A DNA stretch of 64,000 nucleotides from Nitrososphaerota archaeon (GTDB taxonomy: Archaea; Thermoproteota; Nitrososphaeria; Nitrososphaerales; UBA183). The notes beneath the pieces were generated by a model. That model ran no database searches. It saw nothing but the letters and a program-made list of their open reading frames with translations, and was not told the DNA's origin. Below are positions 25,551-34,518 of this stretch, in pieces. The stretch covers positions 1-64,000 of the forward strand of contig JAFMAA010000001.1 of the NCBI GenBank assembly GCA_029785235.1. Direction: 5' to 3'. A program made the position numbers and the translations under genes. Numbering within the stretch: position 1 is the stretch's first letter; each line of letters begins with the position of its first letter.

Positions 25551-26990
25551 ATGGGGACCCAGGAGGCGAGGGACCTAGCCGACGCGGCGGTCGCGAAGGC
25601 ACTGAAGGCGGGCGCATCCTACGCGGAAGCCAGGGTGCAGGCCACCTGGGAGAGGGAGTTCGGGCTCAAGAACGGCGAGCCGCAGCCGTCGATATTCGCC
25701 GAGGGGTACGGAATTGGCATACGTGTGATCGCCGGAGGAGCGCTCGGGTTCGCCGCCACCAACGACATGCGGAAGGCGGCGGTGGGCGAAGTAGCGGTCA
25801 AGGCGGTGAGGCTGGCGAAGGCGTCGGCCGCTTTGCTTCAGCGCCCGGTGGTATTCGACTCCGCCAAGCCCACCACGAAGAGGTGGGCGGCCCCCGAAAC
25901 CAGGAAGATAGAGAACGCGGACTCGGCCTGGCTGAGGGGCGTGCTCGCAGACATCGACGGGAGGATCGCCAAAGGCAAGGCCGGAGCGAGCATCCCCGGG
26001 AGGCTCTTGTACCTTTCAGCTGAGCTGCAGGAGAGATACTACGTCAACAGCGACGGCTCCAGGGTGATAGGCCGGGTCCCGCGCGTCAGCTTCGGTGGCT
26101 CTCTGACCGCGATTGAGGGCGGCACCACCGCCCAGAGGTTCATCCAGCAAGGCGAGACAGGGGGGCTGGAGGTCGTCAAGAGAATCAGGCTCGCCGAGAA
26201 GGTTGTCGAGGAGGCAGAGGCCATGTTGAAGGTGCTGAAGGCTTCGGCGAGACCTCCGACCGGCGTGGTAGACGTGGTGCTGAGCCCGGAGCTTTCGGGG
26301 ATCGCAGCACACGAGTCGGTAGGGCACCCGCAGGAGGCTGACAGGGTCCTCGGGAGGGAAGGCGCCCAGGCGGGGGAATCGTATCTGAAAGCGGACAGCC
26401 TCGGCAGGAAGATAGGGAGCGACGAGGCGAACGTCAGCGACGACCCCGGGCTGCCGCACTCCAACGGGTACGCCCCCGTGGACGACGAGGGCGTTGCCGC
26501 GAAGAAGCGCCACCTCATCAGGGGAGGGACGATCAACGAGTTCCTGCAGAACAGGGCGACGGCTGGACAGTTCGGGGTGAAGAGCAACGGGGCCGCGAGG
26601 GCCGTCTCCTTCGACAGGGAGCCGATCATCAGGATGTCCAACACCTTCGTCGAGCCCGGGGACTACACAACAGACGAGATATTCAAGGAGGTGAAGCATG
26701 GTGTCTTCTTCAAGACATTCACCGAGTGGAACATAGACGACAAGAGGCTCAACCAGAGGTACGTGGCGCTGGAGGCCTACCTGATAGAGCACGGGGAGCT
26801 GAAAGAGCTGGTCAGAGCCCCTGTCCTGGAGATCACGACTCCCAGGCTCTGGGGGAGCGTGAAAGCCAGGAGCAAGCACATGGAATTCGAAGCCGCCACC
26901 TGCGGGAAGGGGGACCCGATGCAGGGAGCGCCCGTATGGACCGGCGGACCGGAGACGTTGCTGTCTGGGATAAGGCTGGGGGAGAGGTAG
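25551..26990 (+). CDS. tldD: TldD-family metalloprotease
   Basis: A 479-residue member of the TldD/PmbA family, which forms a heterodimer that degrades unfolded peptides or processes ribosomal peptides in bacteria. The zinc site HESVGH is at residues 254-259, and Cys and other C-terminal conserved residues are present (FEAATCGKGDPMQG). Start ATG 25551, with TATA-like GGTTAAGAAG about 28 bp upstream. It is followed after 2 nt by tldE. Confidence 0.93.
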   Translation: MGTQEARDLADAAVAKALKAGASYAEARVQATWEREFGLKNGEPQPSIFAEGYGIGIRVIAGGALGFAATNDMRKAAVGEVAVKAVRLAKASAALLQRPVVFDSAKPTTKRWAAPETRKIENADSAWLRGVLADIDGRIAKGKAGASIPGRLLYLSAELQERYYVNSDGSRVIGRVPRVSFGGSLTAIEGGTTAQRFIQQGETGGLEVVKRIRLAEKVVEEAEAMLKVLKASARPPTGVVDVVLSPELSGIAAHESVGHPQEADRVLGREGAQAGESYLKADSLGRKIGSDEANVSDDPGLPHSNGYAPVDDEGVAAKKRHLIRGGTINEFLQNRATAGQFGVKSNGAARAVSFDREPIIRMSNTFVEPGDYTTDEIFKEVKHGVFFKTFTEWNIDDKRLNQRYVALEAYLIEHGELKELVRAPVLEITTPRLWGSVKARSKHMEFEAATCGKGDPMQGAPVWTGGPETLLSGIRLGER

Positions 26991-26992
26991 AG

Positions 26993-28321
26993 ATGGACCT
27001 GGACGAACTTAATCGCCTCGCGATCCGCAAGGCCGAAGCGCTCAAGGTCGACGACGCGATTGCGCTGAGCGCCAGAGGCACAGACAGCATGATCCGGTTT
27101 GCTGACAACTCGGCGACAGTTGTCAATAGGGTCGAGGAAGCAGAGCTGACAGTCTATCTGGCGAAGGAAAAACGGAGGGCCATCGCGTCCACCTCTAACC
27201 TCTCCGCGGCAGCGGTGAAGAAGTTCGTGGAGGACCTCTTCAAATCCATGAAGGGGCTTCCGCAGGCCGAATGCGCCCCCCTCCCCGAAAAGGTGACCAA
27301 GTATAGCCAGAGCGGCGGCTTCGACAGGAAGCTGGAAGACGTTGAGGAGAAGCTCCCGGAGCTCGCCAAGGTGGCAATTGATTCCTCTCTCGCCGCTGGA
27401 GGGAAGAGATCGGCGGGGGTGATAAGCGCGGGGAAGGCGACGGTCGCGATACTGACGTCGTCAGGCACGACCGGCTCCGACTCTAGGACGGCCATCACGC
27501 TGAACATCAGGTCCTTCGGCGAGGGCGAAGCCAGCGGCCACGGCCTGTCCTGCGCGTCGACGCTGCGCATGTTCGACCCGGCCGAGGCAGGGAAGAGGGC
27601 AGGCGAGGACGCGAATAGGATGCGTCTGGCCTCCGAACCGGACGCGGGGAAGTACGAGGTCCTGCTGAGCCCCACCGTCGCCTCGAACCTGGTCGAGACA
27701 GTCGCACGGGCGGCTTCAGCCTTCTCCGTAGACGCGGGGACGTCGTACCTCACGGGGAAGCTCGGGAAGGAAGTCGCATCGACGTCTTTCACCCTCACCG
27801 ACCACGGGGTGACCGACGGGGGGCTCGGAGGGAGGGCATTCGACGACGAAGGTTCGCCCACAAGGACAACCAGGATCATAGACCAGGGGGTGCTGGGCGG
27901 ATACCTTCACAACCTCACCACGGCGCTGAAGTGGAAGTCTGAGACCACGGGGAACGCCGGACTGATAGCGCCTCACCCGTGGAACCTGGAGGTGGGAGAG
28001 GGCGACTCGAGCTACGAGGAGATGGTGAAGGAGATGAATAACGGGATAATCCTGACGAGCAACTGGTATACCAGGTTCAAAAACTACAGGACGGGAGAGT
28101 TCTCCACCGTTCCCAGGGACGGCGCATTCCTCGTGGAGGGCGGAGAGGTCACGAAACCGCTGAAGGGGATGCGAGCAGGGGACGACCTGCAACGGCTGCT
28201 CACCTCGGCCAGGCTCTTGTCGAAGAAGCGGGAATGGGTCCAATGGTGGGAGGTAGACACCCCCACCTTGTGCCCCTGGGTCCTCGTCGACGGCGTCAGC
28301 ATCACGCGAGCGTACGGCTGA
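26993..28321 (+). CDS. tldE: TldE/PmbA-family protein
   Basis: A 442-residue partner of TldD. It has the same fold but no HExxxH zinc motif, as usual for TldE. Conserved segments include LSPTVASNLVET and DDEGSPTRTT, and near the end NNGIILTSNWYTRFKNYRTGEFS. Start ATG 26993 lies just after the tldD stop. The archaeal substrate is not known. Confidence 0.93.
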   Translation: MDLDELNRLAIRKAEALKVDDAIALSARGTDSMIRFADNSATVVNRVEEAELTVYLAKEKRRAIASTSNLSAAAVKKFVEDLFKSMKGLPQAECAPLPEKVTKYSQSGGFDRKLEDVEEKLPELAKVAIDSSLAAGGKRSAGVISAGKATVAILTSSGTTGSDSRTAITLNIRSFGEGEASGHGLSCASTLRMFDPAEAGKRAGEDANRMRLASEPDAGKYEVLLSPTVASNLVETVARAASAFSVDAGTSYLTGKLGKEVASTSFTLTDHGVTDGGLGGRAFDDEGSPTRTTRIIDQGVLGGYLHNLTTALKWKSETTGNAGLIAPHPWNLEVGEGDSSYEEMVKEMNNGIILTSNWYTRFKNYRTGEFSTVPRDGAFLVEGGEVTKPLKGMRAGDDLQRLLTSARLLSKKREWVQWWEVDTPTLCPWVLVDGVSITRAYG

Positions 28322-28330
28322 CCCCGCCCT

Positions 28331-29698
28331 TCACGCGACCGTCGGAAGGGCTTGGAGAGCCTGGGCCAGCGAGCCCTCGTCGGGTTCGTAGTCCACCAGC
28401 CTGTTGGCGAGCTTGTCTTCGTACGCCTTGAGGTCGAGGAGGCCATGGCCGCTGAGGTTGAACAGGATGGTCTTCGACTCGTTCTTCCGTTTGCACTCTA
28501 ATGCCAGGTCTATGGCTGCCTTGACCGCGTGGTTGGATTCCGGGGCCGGGACTATCCCCTCGGTCTGGGCCATCAGTAACCCGGCGTCCATCACCTCATT
28601 CTGCGAATATGCGACGCTTCGCATGTACCCCTTGTCGATGAGCATGCACATCGATGGGGCCTTCCCGTGATACCTGAGCCCGCCTGCGTGGATCGGCGGG
28701 CACTGATAGGTGTGTCCGACGGTGTGCATCTTGAGGAGCGGAGTCGTCTCCCCGGCGTCCGCGAAGTCATACCTGTAAGAACCCCGCGTGGTCGACGGGA
28801 CGGCCTTTGGCTCGGCCGCCACGAAGTCCGCTTCGCTCTTCCCTCGTAACTTTTCCCTCATAAAAGGGTAGGCCAGGCCGGCGTAGTTGCTCCCGCCGCC
28901 GATGCATCCGACGATGTAGTCAGGATCCTCGCCGAACTCCTCCATCTGGAGCTTCGCCTCCTGCCCTATCACAGACTGATGAGTCAGTACGTGGTTGAGG
29001 ACGCTCCCTAGGGCGTACTTCGTGTTTTCGTGGGTCACGCAGTCTTCCACAGCCTCGCTGATGGCTATCCCCAGGCTCCCTGGATGGTGCGGGTCCTTCT
29101 CGATGAACTTCTTCCCGGCGTTGGTCCGAGAGCTTGGCGAGGAGTAGACCTCCGCGCCATACACCTCCATCAACGTCCGGCGGTATGGCTTTTGCTCGTA
29201 GCTGCTCCTCGTCATGTACACCGTCAGGTCGATGTCAAAGAGGGCTGCCGCGAGGGCAAGGGCGCTCCCCCACTGTCCGGCGCCTGTCTCGGTGGTGAGG
29301 CGCTCCGTCCCCTCCTTCATGTGGTAGTACGCCTGCGCTATTGCCGTGTTAGGCTTGTGGCTCCCGGCCGGGTTGAGGTCTTCGCGCTTGAAGAATATCT
29401 TGGCCGGAGTCTTAAGCCTCGCCTCCAGGCGGGTGGCCCTGTAGAGCGGGGTGGGCCTGCCGAGCCTGAGGTACGCCTCCCTGACCTCGTCTGGGATGGG
29501 GATGTACTCCTGGGTGGAGACCTCCTGCATCACACACTCCTTTGCGAAGAGGCGGAGGAGGGGCTCGGGTGACATGGGGCGCATGGTCCGCGGGTCGAGG
29601 GGAGGAGGGAGGGGCTCCGGGAGGTCGTGTTGGATGTTGTAATACTCCGTCGGGATCCTATCAGGCGAAAGGATGGACTTCAGCTGCGTGGCACTCAT
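28331..29698 (-). CDS. trpB2: Tryptophan synthase beta chain-like protein, TrpB2 type
   Basis: A 455-residue PLP enzyme. The long N-terminal extension (YYNIQHDLPEPLPPPLDP) and the segments KREDLNPAGSHKPN (Schiff-base Lys) and ETGAGQWGSALA mark the TrpB2 subgroup, which works without TrpA and condenses indole with serine (or O-phosphoserine in some). The phosphate loop GGGSN is present. ATG 29698 is chosen because a TATA-like CGATTTAACC lies about 29 bp upstream. It is divergent from an ACT-domain regulator gene. Confidence 0.92.
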   Translation of the reverse strand: MSATQLKSILSPDRIPTEYYNIQHDLPEPLPPPLDPRTMRPMSPEPLLRLFAKECVMQEVSTQEYIPIPDEVREAYLRLGRPTPLYRATRLEARLKTPAKIFFKREDLNPAGSHKPNTAIAQAYYHMKEGTERLTTETGAGQWGSALALAAALFDIDLTVYMTRSSYEQKPYRRTLMEVYGAEVYSSPSSRTNAGKKFIEKDPHHPGSLGIAISEAVEDCVTHENTKYALGSVLNHVLTHQSVIGQEAKLQMEEFGEDPDYIVGCIGGGSNYAGLAYPFMREKLRGKSEADFVAAEPKAVPSTTRGSYRYDFADAGETTPLLKMHTVGHTYQCPPIHAGGLRYHGKAPSMCMLIDKGYMRSVAYSQNEVMDAGLLMAQTEGIVPAPESNHAVKAAIDLALECKRKNESKTILFNLSGHGLLDLKAYEDKLANRLVDYEPDEGSLAQALQALPTVA

Positions 29699-29718
29699 GC
29701 TCAGAGGCCCGCCCCTCA

Positions 29719-29731
29719 TGGTTAAATCGAA
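29719..29731 (-). promoter_or_regulatory. TATA-like box of trpB2
   Basis: CGATTTAACC on the minus strand, about 29 bp before ATG 29698. It rules out the longer starts at 29719 and 29761. Confidence 0.5.
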
Positions 29732-29811
29732 TCGTGCTCGAAACTGTGCATCGCTTTCCAAGTTCAGTTGGAGCGGAAACCCTCAATAGCGCACGTTTCC
29801 GGACACTGTTC

Positions 29812-30318
29812 GTGTGGCCGAGCATAAGGAGGCAGTTCGAGAGGCAGGTGGTAAGGCCAGACATAGTAAAGGAGATGATAAGATGCGGCATGAGGGTCTC
29901 CGAGGATGAGAAGATCTACGTCGGGAAGGTGGAGATCGGATTCACGGCTGTCGCAAGGGCCGTCAAGGTGGACAGGAGGGTGGTGAAGCAGACGGTGCAG
30001 CAGATACGGCAGAACCGCTATCTCTTCTCCCTCTTCTCCAAGACTGCCCCCCTGGGGACCAGCCTTGTCGATGTAGTGAACCTGCTAGGCTACACCGCGC
30101 TGGTCATACAAGCAGACCCGAAGTCCCCCGGGATCATGGCCGAGGTCGCCGGAATCCTCTCGCGCCACGGTACGGTAGTGAGACAGGCGGTCGCCGAGGA
30201 CCCGGAGATGGTCCCCGACGCGAAGATGACGCTGGTGGTCGAGGGCCAGCTCAGCGGGCAGGTGATCGAGGAGCTTAACGGCCTGAAGGATATCCGGAGC
30301 ATCAAGATCCTGAAGTAA
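29812..30318 (+). CDS. HTH plus ACT-domain regulator
   Basis: A 168-residue protein. The N-terminal half looks like a helix-turn-helix domain (FERQVVRPDIVKEMIRCGMRVSE and TAVARAVKVDRRVVKQTVQQIRQN). The C-terminal half is an ACT domain (TALVIQADPKSPGIMAEVAGILSR...), which usually binds an amino acid. It is divergent from trpB2, so regulation of amino acid genes is plausible. Start GTG 29812 is chosen for the position of CAATAGC about 25-30 bp upstream; longer starts exist. It is followed after 1 nt by a PfkB-family gene. Confidence 0.8.
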   Translation: MWPSIRRQFERQVVRPDIVKEMIRCGMRVSEDEKIYVGKVEIGFTAVARAVKVDRRVVKQTVQQIRQNRYLFSLFSKTAPLGTSLVDVVNLLGYTALVIQADPKSPGIMAEVAGILSRHGTVVRQAVAEDPEMVPDAKMTLVVEGQLSGQVIEELNGLKDIRSIKILK

Positions 30319-30319
30319 G

Positions 30320-31276
30320 ATGCCCCGCAGGTTCGACGTGGCCGTGATGCACGACTACTTCGTGGACAGGTTGGTGCACATCAGGGGGCTAGGGAGGACC
30401 ATGGCAGAAGTCGCTGAGAAGGCGGCGGCGGGAGGGGGCGGCATCCATGGGACCGTCCAAGAGGAGATAAGGGGAGGGAACGCCGTGAACCTTGCGCACG
30501 CGCTCGCCAGGCTCGGGCTCAGGACGCTGCTGATCACCCACTGCGAGCCGGCCCACGAGCACCTTCTCAGGAGCGCGTTCAAGGGGCTGAAGGCGGAGCT
30601 CAGGGTGAGGCCCCTGCCGGCGGGGCTGACGGTAGCGTTCGAAGAGAGCGTGAACGTGATGTTGTCAGATGGCAGGGGAGCAGCCGACTTCGGCCCCGAC
30701 GCCCTCGACGAGGAGGACTGGGCGAGCCTCGAGGGCTCGAGGGTCGTCTGCTCTGTCAACTGGGCGGCTAACAGGCGCGGGACTCAGCTGCTCCAGGGGC
30801 TGAGGAGACGCCTGGGACCTGAGAAGACAATCTACATCGACCCCGCCGACTTCAGGGACAGGCTGGACAGGTTCGGGGAGCTCGCCAGGCTCGTCTCGAA
30901 GGGGGGGCTCGTAGACTGGGTAAGCATGAACGAGTTCGAGAGCATGGCGGCCGCCACGGCCCTAGGGCTAGAATCCACGGACAGGGCATCGAGATGCCTC
31001 ACCCTCGCGAGGGAGCTCGGGGTAGTGTTCGACATGCACTGCGTCGACGGCGCGTACACAAGCGAGGGGACGAGGGTGACGGCATGTCCCACGAGGGTGA
31101 TCCGGACGCGCCGCCTGACGGGTGCGGGGGACGTGTGGGACGCGGCTTCAATTTACGGGAGGCTGAAAGAGATGGACGAGACAGGGCGGCTCAGGTTCGC
31201 CAACAGGGCGGCGAAGCTCTATCTGGAGGCGAAAGAACCTGTCCCCCCCACGCTGTCGGAGCTGCAGGCGCCTTAG
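30320..31276 (+). CDS. PfkB-family sugar/nucleoside kinase
   Basis: A 318-residue ribokinase-like kinase. The substrate/phosphate segment GGNAVNLAHALARLG and the C-terminal anion-hole motif LTGAGDVWDAA (catalytic Asp) are present. The N-terminus lacks the usual GxGE start. The substrate is not predictable. Cotranscribed with the ACT regulator (1-nt gap). It ends 3 nt from the end of a convergent gene. Confidence 0.85.
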   Translation: MPRRFDVAVMHDYFVDRLVHIRGLGRTMAEVAEKAAAGGGGIHGTVQEEIRGGNAVNLAHALARLGLRTLLITHCEPAHEHLLRSAFKGLKAELRVRPLPAGLTVAFEESVNVMLSDGRGAADFGPDALDEEDWASLEGSRVVCSVNWAANRRGTQLLQGLRRRLGPEKTIYIDPADFRDRLDRFGELARLVSKGGLVDWVSMNEFESMAAATALGLESTDRASRCLTLARELGVVFDMHCVDGAYTSEGTRVTACPTRVIRTRRLTGAGDVWDAASIYGRLKEMDETGRLRFANRAAKLYLEAKEPVPPTLSELQAP

Positions 31277-31279
31277 CCC

Positions 31280-31807
31280 CTACTTCTCCAACATCCTTGA
31301 GAAGGTCCAGGCGACTGTGTTGAGGATTTCGTTGAGCCTCGCCTTATCGCGGTAGTTCTCGACTATCAACTTCGTGATGGCCTCGTTGGCCTCTTCCACG
31401 TCGAACTTTAGCCCGGCCCCCTTCGCGAGCTTGCCCCCTCGCACGAGCTCCTCGTCCTTGGCCTTCATCCCGTCGAGAATCTTGCCGAGAAGGAAAGACT
31501 TGAACGGCGGGGTGGTCGCCTTCAGGACGACCCCCGAAGGCTCCACGGACACGGCGTCCGAGGTTATCGTCGCAACCGCGATGACCTCTCCCCCCTTGTC
31601 GCGCTTCAGCTCCCGGGTCTCGGGGATTTCCTTAGACCCAGCGAGCATCTCGATGGCAGGCTTGAAAGTAGTAGCCCTGAGAGTGGAGTCGACGTACCCC
31701 AGCGTCTCCTTTAGCCTCTCAATCTCTTCCTGGAGCTGGGCTATCCTCCCCTCGAGCCACAGCTTGAGCTCGGCGGCCTTCTTCACGTCAGCGTCTGAGG
31801 AGGACAT
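31280..31807 (-). CDS. Conserved-looking protein with N-terminal coiled coil
   Basis: A 175-residue protein: coiled coil at about 10-42 (LKLWLEGRIAQLQEEIERLKE), a mixed beta region (VIAVATITSDAVSVEPSG), and an alpha-helical end. Not assigned to a named family. TATA-like box CGTTTTTAGCG on the minus strand about 28 bp before ATG 31807. Confidence 0.65.
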   Translation of the reverse strand: MSSSDADVKKAAELKLWLEGRIAQLQEEIERLKETLGYVDSTLRATTFKPAIEMLAGSKEIPETRELKRDKGGEVIAVATITSDAVSVEPSGVVLKATTPPFKSFLLGKILDGMKAKDEELVRGGKLAKGAGLKFDVEEANEAITKLIVENYRDKARLNEILNTVAWTFSRMLEK

Positions 31808-31979
31808 CGGATGGAGTCCGGGAGCGTCTCGCTAAAAACGTTGGGCGGCGGCCGAAGCGCTTGGAAGCGCCAGGCTGAAAGTGTCAGGCACCGCTGGAGG
31901 CTCGCGCACCAACGGGATTGAACGCCGCAAAGACTTTCGGGAGCACTCTTTAATGGGGTCCGCCACCGGCGGGGAAGCT

Positions 31980-33185
31980 ATGTCTGGTAAGGACGAACCT
32001 TTCGCGGAGTCAGCCGAGAGGTTCCGAAGGTTGCTCCAGGAGCAAGCCGATAGGGCGAAGAGGATCGGCGGGAGGGTCGAATGGCTCGACTACGCCAAGC
32101 TTGACAGGCTGGTGATTGGGGTCATAGGAGGGGACGGCATAGGCCCAATCATTGCGAGGGAGACGAAGAGGGTTATGGAACGCCTCCTGAAGGATGAGCT
32201 GCGTTCCGGGAGGGTGGAGATCAGAGAGATAGGGGGGCTGACCATAGAGAACAGGATCAAGCAGATGAAGCCGCTGCCGGATGAGGTCTTCGAAGAGATC
32301 AAAAAATGCCACGTCCTGCTGAAAGGTCCGACGACGACCCCCGAAGAGGGGAGCGGTATGCCCAACATCGAGAGCGCGAACATAGCGATCAGGAAGGCTT
32401 TCGACCTCTTCGCCAACGTCAGGCCAGTGAAGGTACCGTCTCAAGGGATCGACTGGGTCTTCTTCAGAGAGAACACGGAGGGGGAGTACGTCCTTGGGAG
32501 CAAGGGGTTCATGGCGACCCCCGACCTCGCGGTCGACTTCAAGGTGATCACACGCCCTGGGTCTGAGAGGATAATCAGGCTCGCCTTTGAGCACGCGAAG
32601 AAGACAGGGAGGAAGCGGGTGACCGTGGTGACTAAGGCGAACGTGATCAAGACCACCGACGGCCTCTTCTTAGAAGCGGCGAAGAAGGTAGCCGGAGACT
32701 TCCCCGGGATCGAGTTGGACAGCTGGTACATCGACGTCTTCACCGCCAAGCTCATAGATGAGAAGAGGAGGCGGGACTTCGAGGTGGTAGTACTCCCTAA
32801 CCTCTACGGGGACATCGTCACCGACGAGGCGGCGGAGCTGCAGGGAGGAGTCGGCACCGCTGGGAGCGCCAACATAGGGGCGAGGTTCGGCATGTTCGAA
32901 GCGATCCATGGGTCCGCCCCGAGAATGGTCACCGAGGGGAGAGGAGGATTCGCTGATCCCCTCAGCCTGATGAGGGCCGCGGTCATGCTCCTCGAGCACG
33001 TCGGCATGAGGGAGAAGAGCGTGAAGCTCGCGAGGGCGCTCGACCTCTGCGGCCTGTTCGAGCGTAAGATGAAGGTCACGGGGAGGGCCGACGGGGCGAC
33101 GGCTGCCCAGTTCGGAGACTACGTGGTCGCGACCCTGTCCGACCCGCGCCTGGACGAGAAGTGGCTGTCATACCAGAGCAGCTGA
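31980..33185 (+). CDS. Isocitrate/isopropylmalate dehydrogenase family enzyme, probably isocitrate dehydrogenase
   Basis: A 401-residue beta-decarboxylating dehydrogenase. The substrate-binding set S-x-N-x3-RK (SANIAIRKAFDLFANVRP) and FFRENTEGEY are present, with the Lys of TKANVIK and metal-binding Asp residues (SWYIDVF, DEAAE). The adenosine loop reads EAIHGSAPRM. Members oxidise isocitrate, 3-isopropylmalate or homoisocitrate; no leu genes are nearby, so a TCA role is inferred. Start ATG 31980 with TATA-like CTCTTTAATG about 30 bp upstream. Confidence 0.85.
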   Translation: MSGKDEPFAESAERFRRLLQEQADRAKRIGGRVEWLDYAKLDRLVIGVIGGDGIGPIIARETKRVMERLLKDELRSGRVEIREIGGLTIENRIKQMKPLPDEVFEEIKKCHVLLKGPTTTPEEGSGMPNIESANIAIRKAFDLFANVRPVKVPSQGIDWVFFRENTEGEYVLGSKGFMATPDLAVDFKVITRPGSERIIRLAFEHAKKTGRKRVTVVTKANVIKTTDGLFLEAAKKVAGDFPGIELDSWYIDVFTAKLIDEKRRRDFEVVVLPNLYGDIVTDEAAELQGGVGTAGSANIGARFGMFEAIHGSAPRMVTEGRGGFADPLSLMRAAVMLLEHVGMREKSVKLARALDLCGLFERKMKVTGRADGATAAQFGDYVVATLSDPRLDEKWLSYQSS

Positions 33186-33194
33186 AAAGCCCGC

Positions 33195-33467
33195 TCAGCC
33201 GTGGATGCGGAAGTCGCGGTGGTTCCTGGGAGAAGTCGCCTCGACTTCTATCCGGTCCACCCTGGCCCTCGCCGGGCCGACCCTCGCCCACTCGACCATC
33301 TTCTGTACTTTCCGCTCGTCCCCCTCAAGGAAAGCCTCCACCGAGCCGTCTGGGAGGTTACGGACCCACCCGCGGACCCCGTTGTCTGACGCCATTCGCA
33401 CCATGCTCGCCCTGAATGAGACGCCGTGGACGAGCCCCCATATCCTGACGCGGACTGCCTTGGCCAT
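33195..33467 (-). CDS. acyP: Acylphosphatase
   Basis: A 90-residue acylphosphatase that hydrolyses carboxyl-phosphate bonds. The phosphate loop reads GLVHGVSFR (GRVQGVGFR in many), with the catalytic Arg kept, and the catalytic Asn is in GWVRNLPDGSVE. Length is typical. ATG 33467 begins MAKAVRVRIWG. It follows the marC gene in the same direction after 8 nt. Confidence 0.88.
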   Translation of the reverse strand: MAKAVRVRIWGLVHGVSFRASMVRMASDNGVRGWVRNLPDGSVEAFLEGDERKVQKMVEWARVGPARARVDRIEVEATSPRNHRDFRIHG

Positions 33468-33475
33468 GGGCGCCA

Positions 33476-34093
33476 CTACAGCAGCGGGAACAGACCCTTC
33501 AGGCCCTCGGCCACGAACGAGACGGCGAGGGCGGCGATCAGCAGCGCAGTTATCCTGGAGAGAGCGACGGTCCCGTTCTGCCCGATGAACTTCCTGACCC
33601 ACTCGGAGCTCGAAAGGACGAGGTAGGCCACCACAGCGTTGCACCCTACGACGAGCAGGGCCAGGAACGGGCTGTATGGGGGTGAGGATATGATAATCAC
33701 CGTAGAGATGGCGCCCGGCCCGGCCAGAAGCGGGGTGGCGAGAGGGAAGGCTGCTATGTCTGACGGTGCGAGGCCCCTGGTCCTGTCCTCTTCCCCTCGG
33801 AGGTGGTCGACGGCCACTATGAACAGTATGATCCCCCCTCCGACGCGGAAGTCGTTGATGTTTATGCCCAAGATGTCGAAGATCAGCCACCCGAAGAGGG
33901 CGAACAGGACGAGGATGGCCGTCGAGATCAACACCGCATGCTCCACTATGGTCTTTCTTGACCCAGCGACCCCCTCGGTAAGCCCGATGAAGATCGGGAC
34001 GGTCCCCACAGCGTCGATGACGGCGAAGAGGAGGACGAATGCCTCCAGGAAGAGCGCGATGTCGAAGGCGAAGAAGGCCGCGAGTCCGGGCAC
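33476..34093 (-). CDS. MarC-family membrane protein
   Basis: A protein of about 205 residues with six hydrophobic segments. FAVIDAVGTVPIFIGLTEG and PLATPLLAGPGAISTVII are hallmark repeats of the MarC/UPF0056 family, whose function is unclear. The frame stays open to TTG 34117, but a TATA-like box at 34120-34132 favours GTG 34093 as the start of a leaderless mRNA. Followed by the acylphosphatase gene. Confidence 0.85.
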   Translation of the reverse strand: MPGLAAFFAFDIALFLEAFVLLFAVIDAVGTVPIFIGLTEGVAGSRKTIVEHAVLISTAILVLFALFGWLIFDILGININDFRVGGGIILFIVAVDHLRGEEDRTRGLAPSDIAAFPLATPLLAGPGAISTVIIISSPPYSPFLALLVVGCNAVVAYLVLSSSEWVRKFIGQNGTVALSRITALLIAALAVSFVAEGLKGLFPLL

Positions 34094-34115
34094 TGCTTCA
34101 CGGGCTGCGGCCTGC

Positions 34116-34133
34116 AAACAAATAAATAATCAG
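34116..34133. promoter_or_regulatory. Single AT-rich element serving two divergent genes
   Basis: The sequence AAACAAATAAATAATCA can be read as TATA-like in both directions: GATTATTTATTTG for marC (minus) and AAATAAATAA for the MIP18-family gene (plus, TTG 34155). No other AT-rich box is visible in this gap. Confidence 0.5.
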
Positions 34134-34154
34134 GTGAGCACGTTCTGAGAGGAT

Positions 34155-34463
34155 TTGGGCCAGGTTGAACAGTCGGCCATCGACGAGGCTATGGCTAAGA
34201 TTATGGACCCCGAGCTCGGGAGACCGATTACCGACCTCAGGCTGATCGACAGGACGACCGTCAGCGGAGGGTCGGTGGAGCTCGAATTCCACCTTACGGC
34301 CCCGTTCTGCCCTCCGATGTTCGCACTGAAGATCGCCAGCGACATAAAGGCCGGGCTACTGTCCGTCCCCGGGGTCACCGGCGCCAAGGTCACGCTGCGC
34401 GGACACTACCTTGCCGAAGCGGTCAACAAGCAGGTCAACAAGGCCGTCCCGTCACCGGCGTAA
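34155..34463 (+). CDS. MIP18/DUF59-family protein
   Basis: A 102-residue member of the MIP18 (DUF59) family linked to iron-sulfur cluster assembly. KIMDPELGRPITDLRLI is the typical motif (DPE), and the second half has LTAPFCPPMFAL with the Cys at the conserved site (TxPxCP-like). TTG start at 34155, leaderless. Followed 55 nt later by the AbrB-PhoU gene. Confidence 0.85.
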   Translation: MGQVEQSAIDEAMAKIMDPELGRPITDLRLIDRTTVSGGSVELEFHLTAPFCPPMFALKIASDIKAGLLSVPGVTGAKVTLRGHYLAEAVNKQVNKAVPSPA

Positions 34464-34518
34464 CTTCGGCGCGGATGCTCCGAATAGCGTATAGAGAGCT
34501 GGCTCCGGGCATAGAGAC

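Noticed and set aside
31881..31979. Longer start for the isocitrate dehydrogenase-family gene
   Set aside because: The TATA-like box lies inside this stretch; ATG 31980 has the proper spacing.
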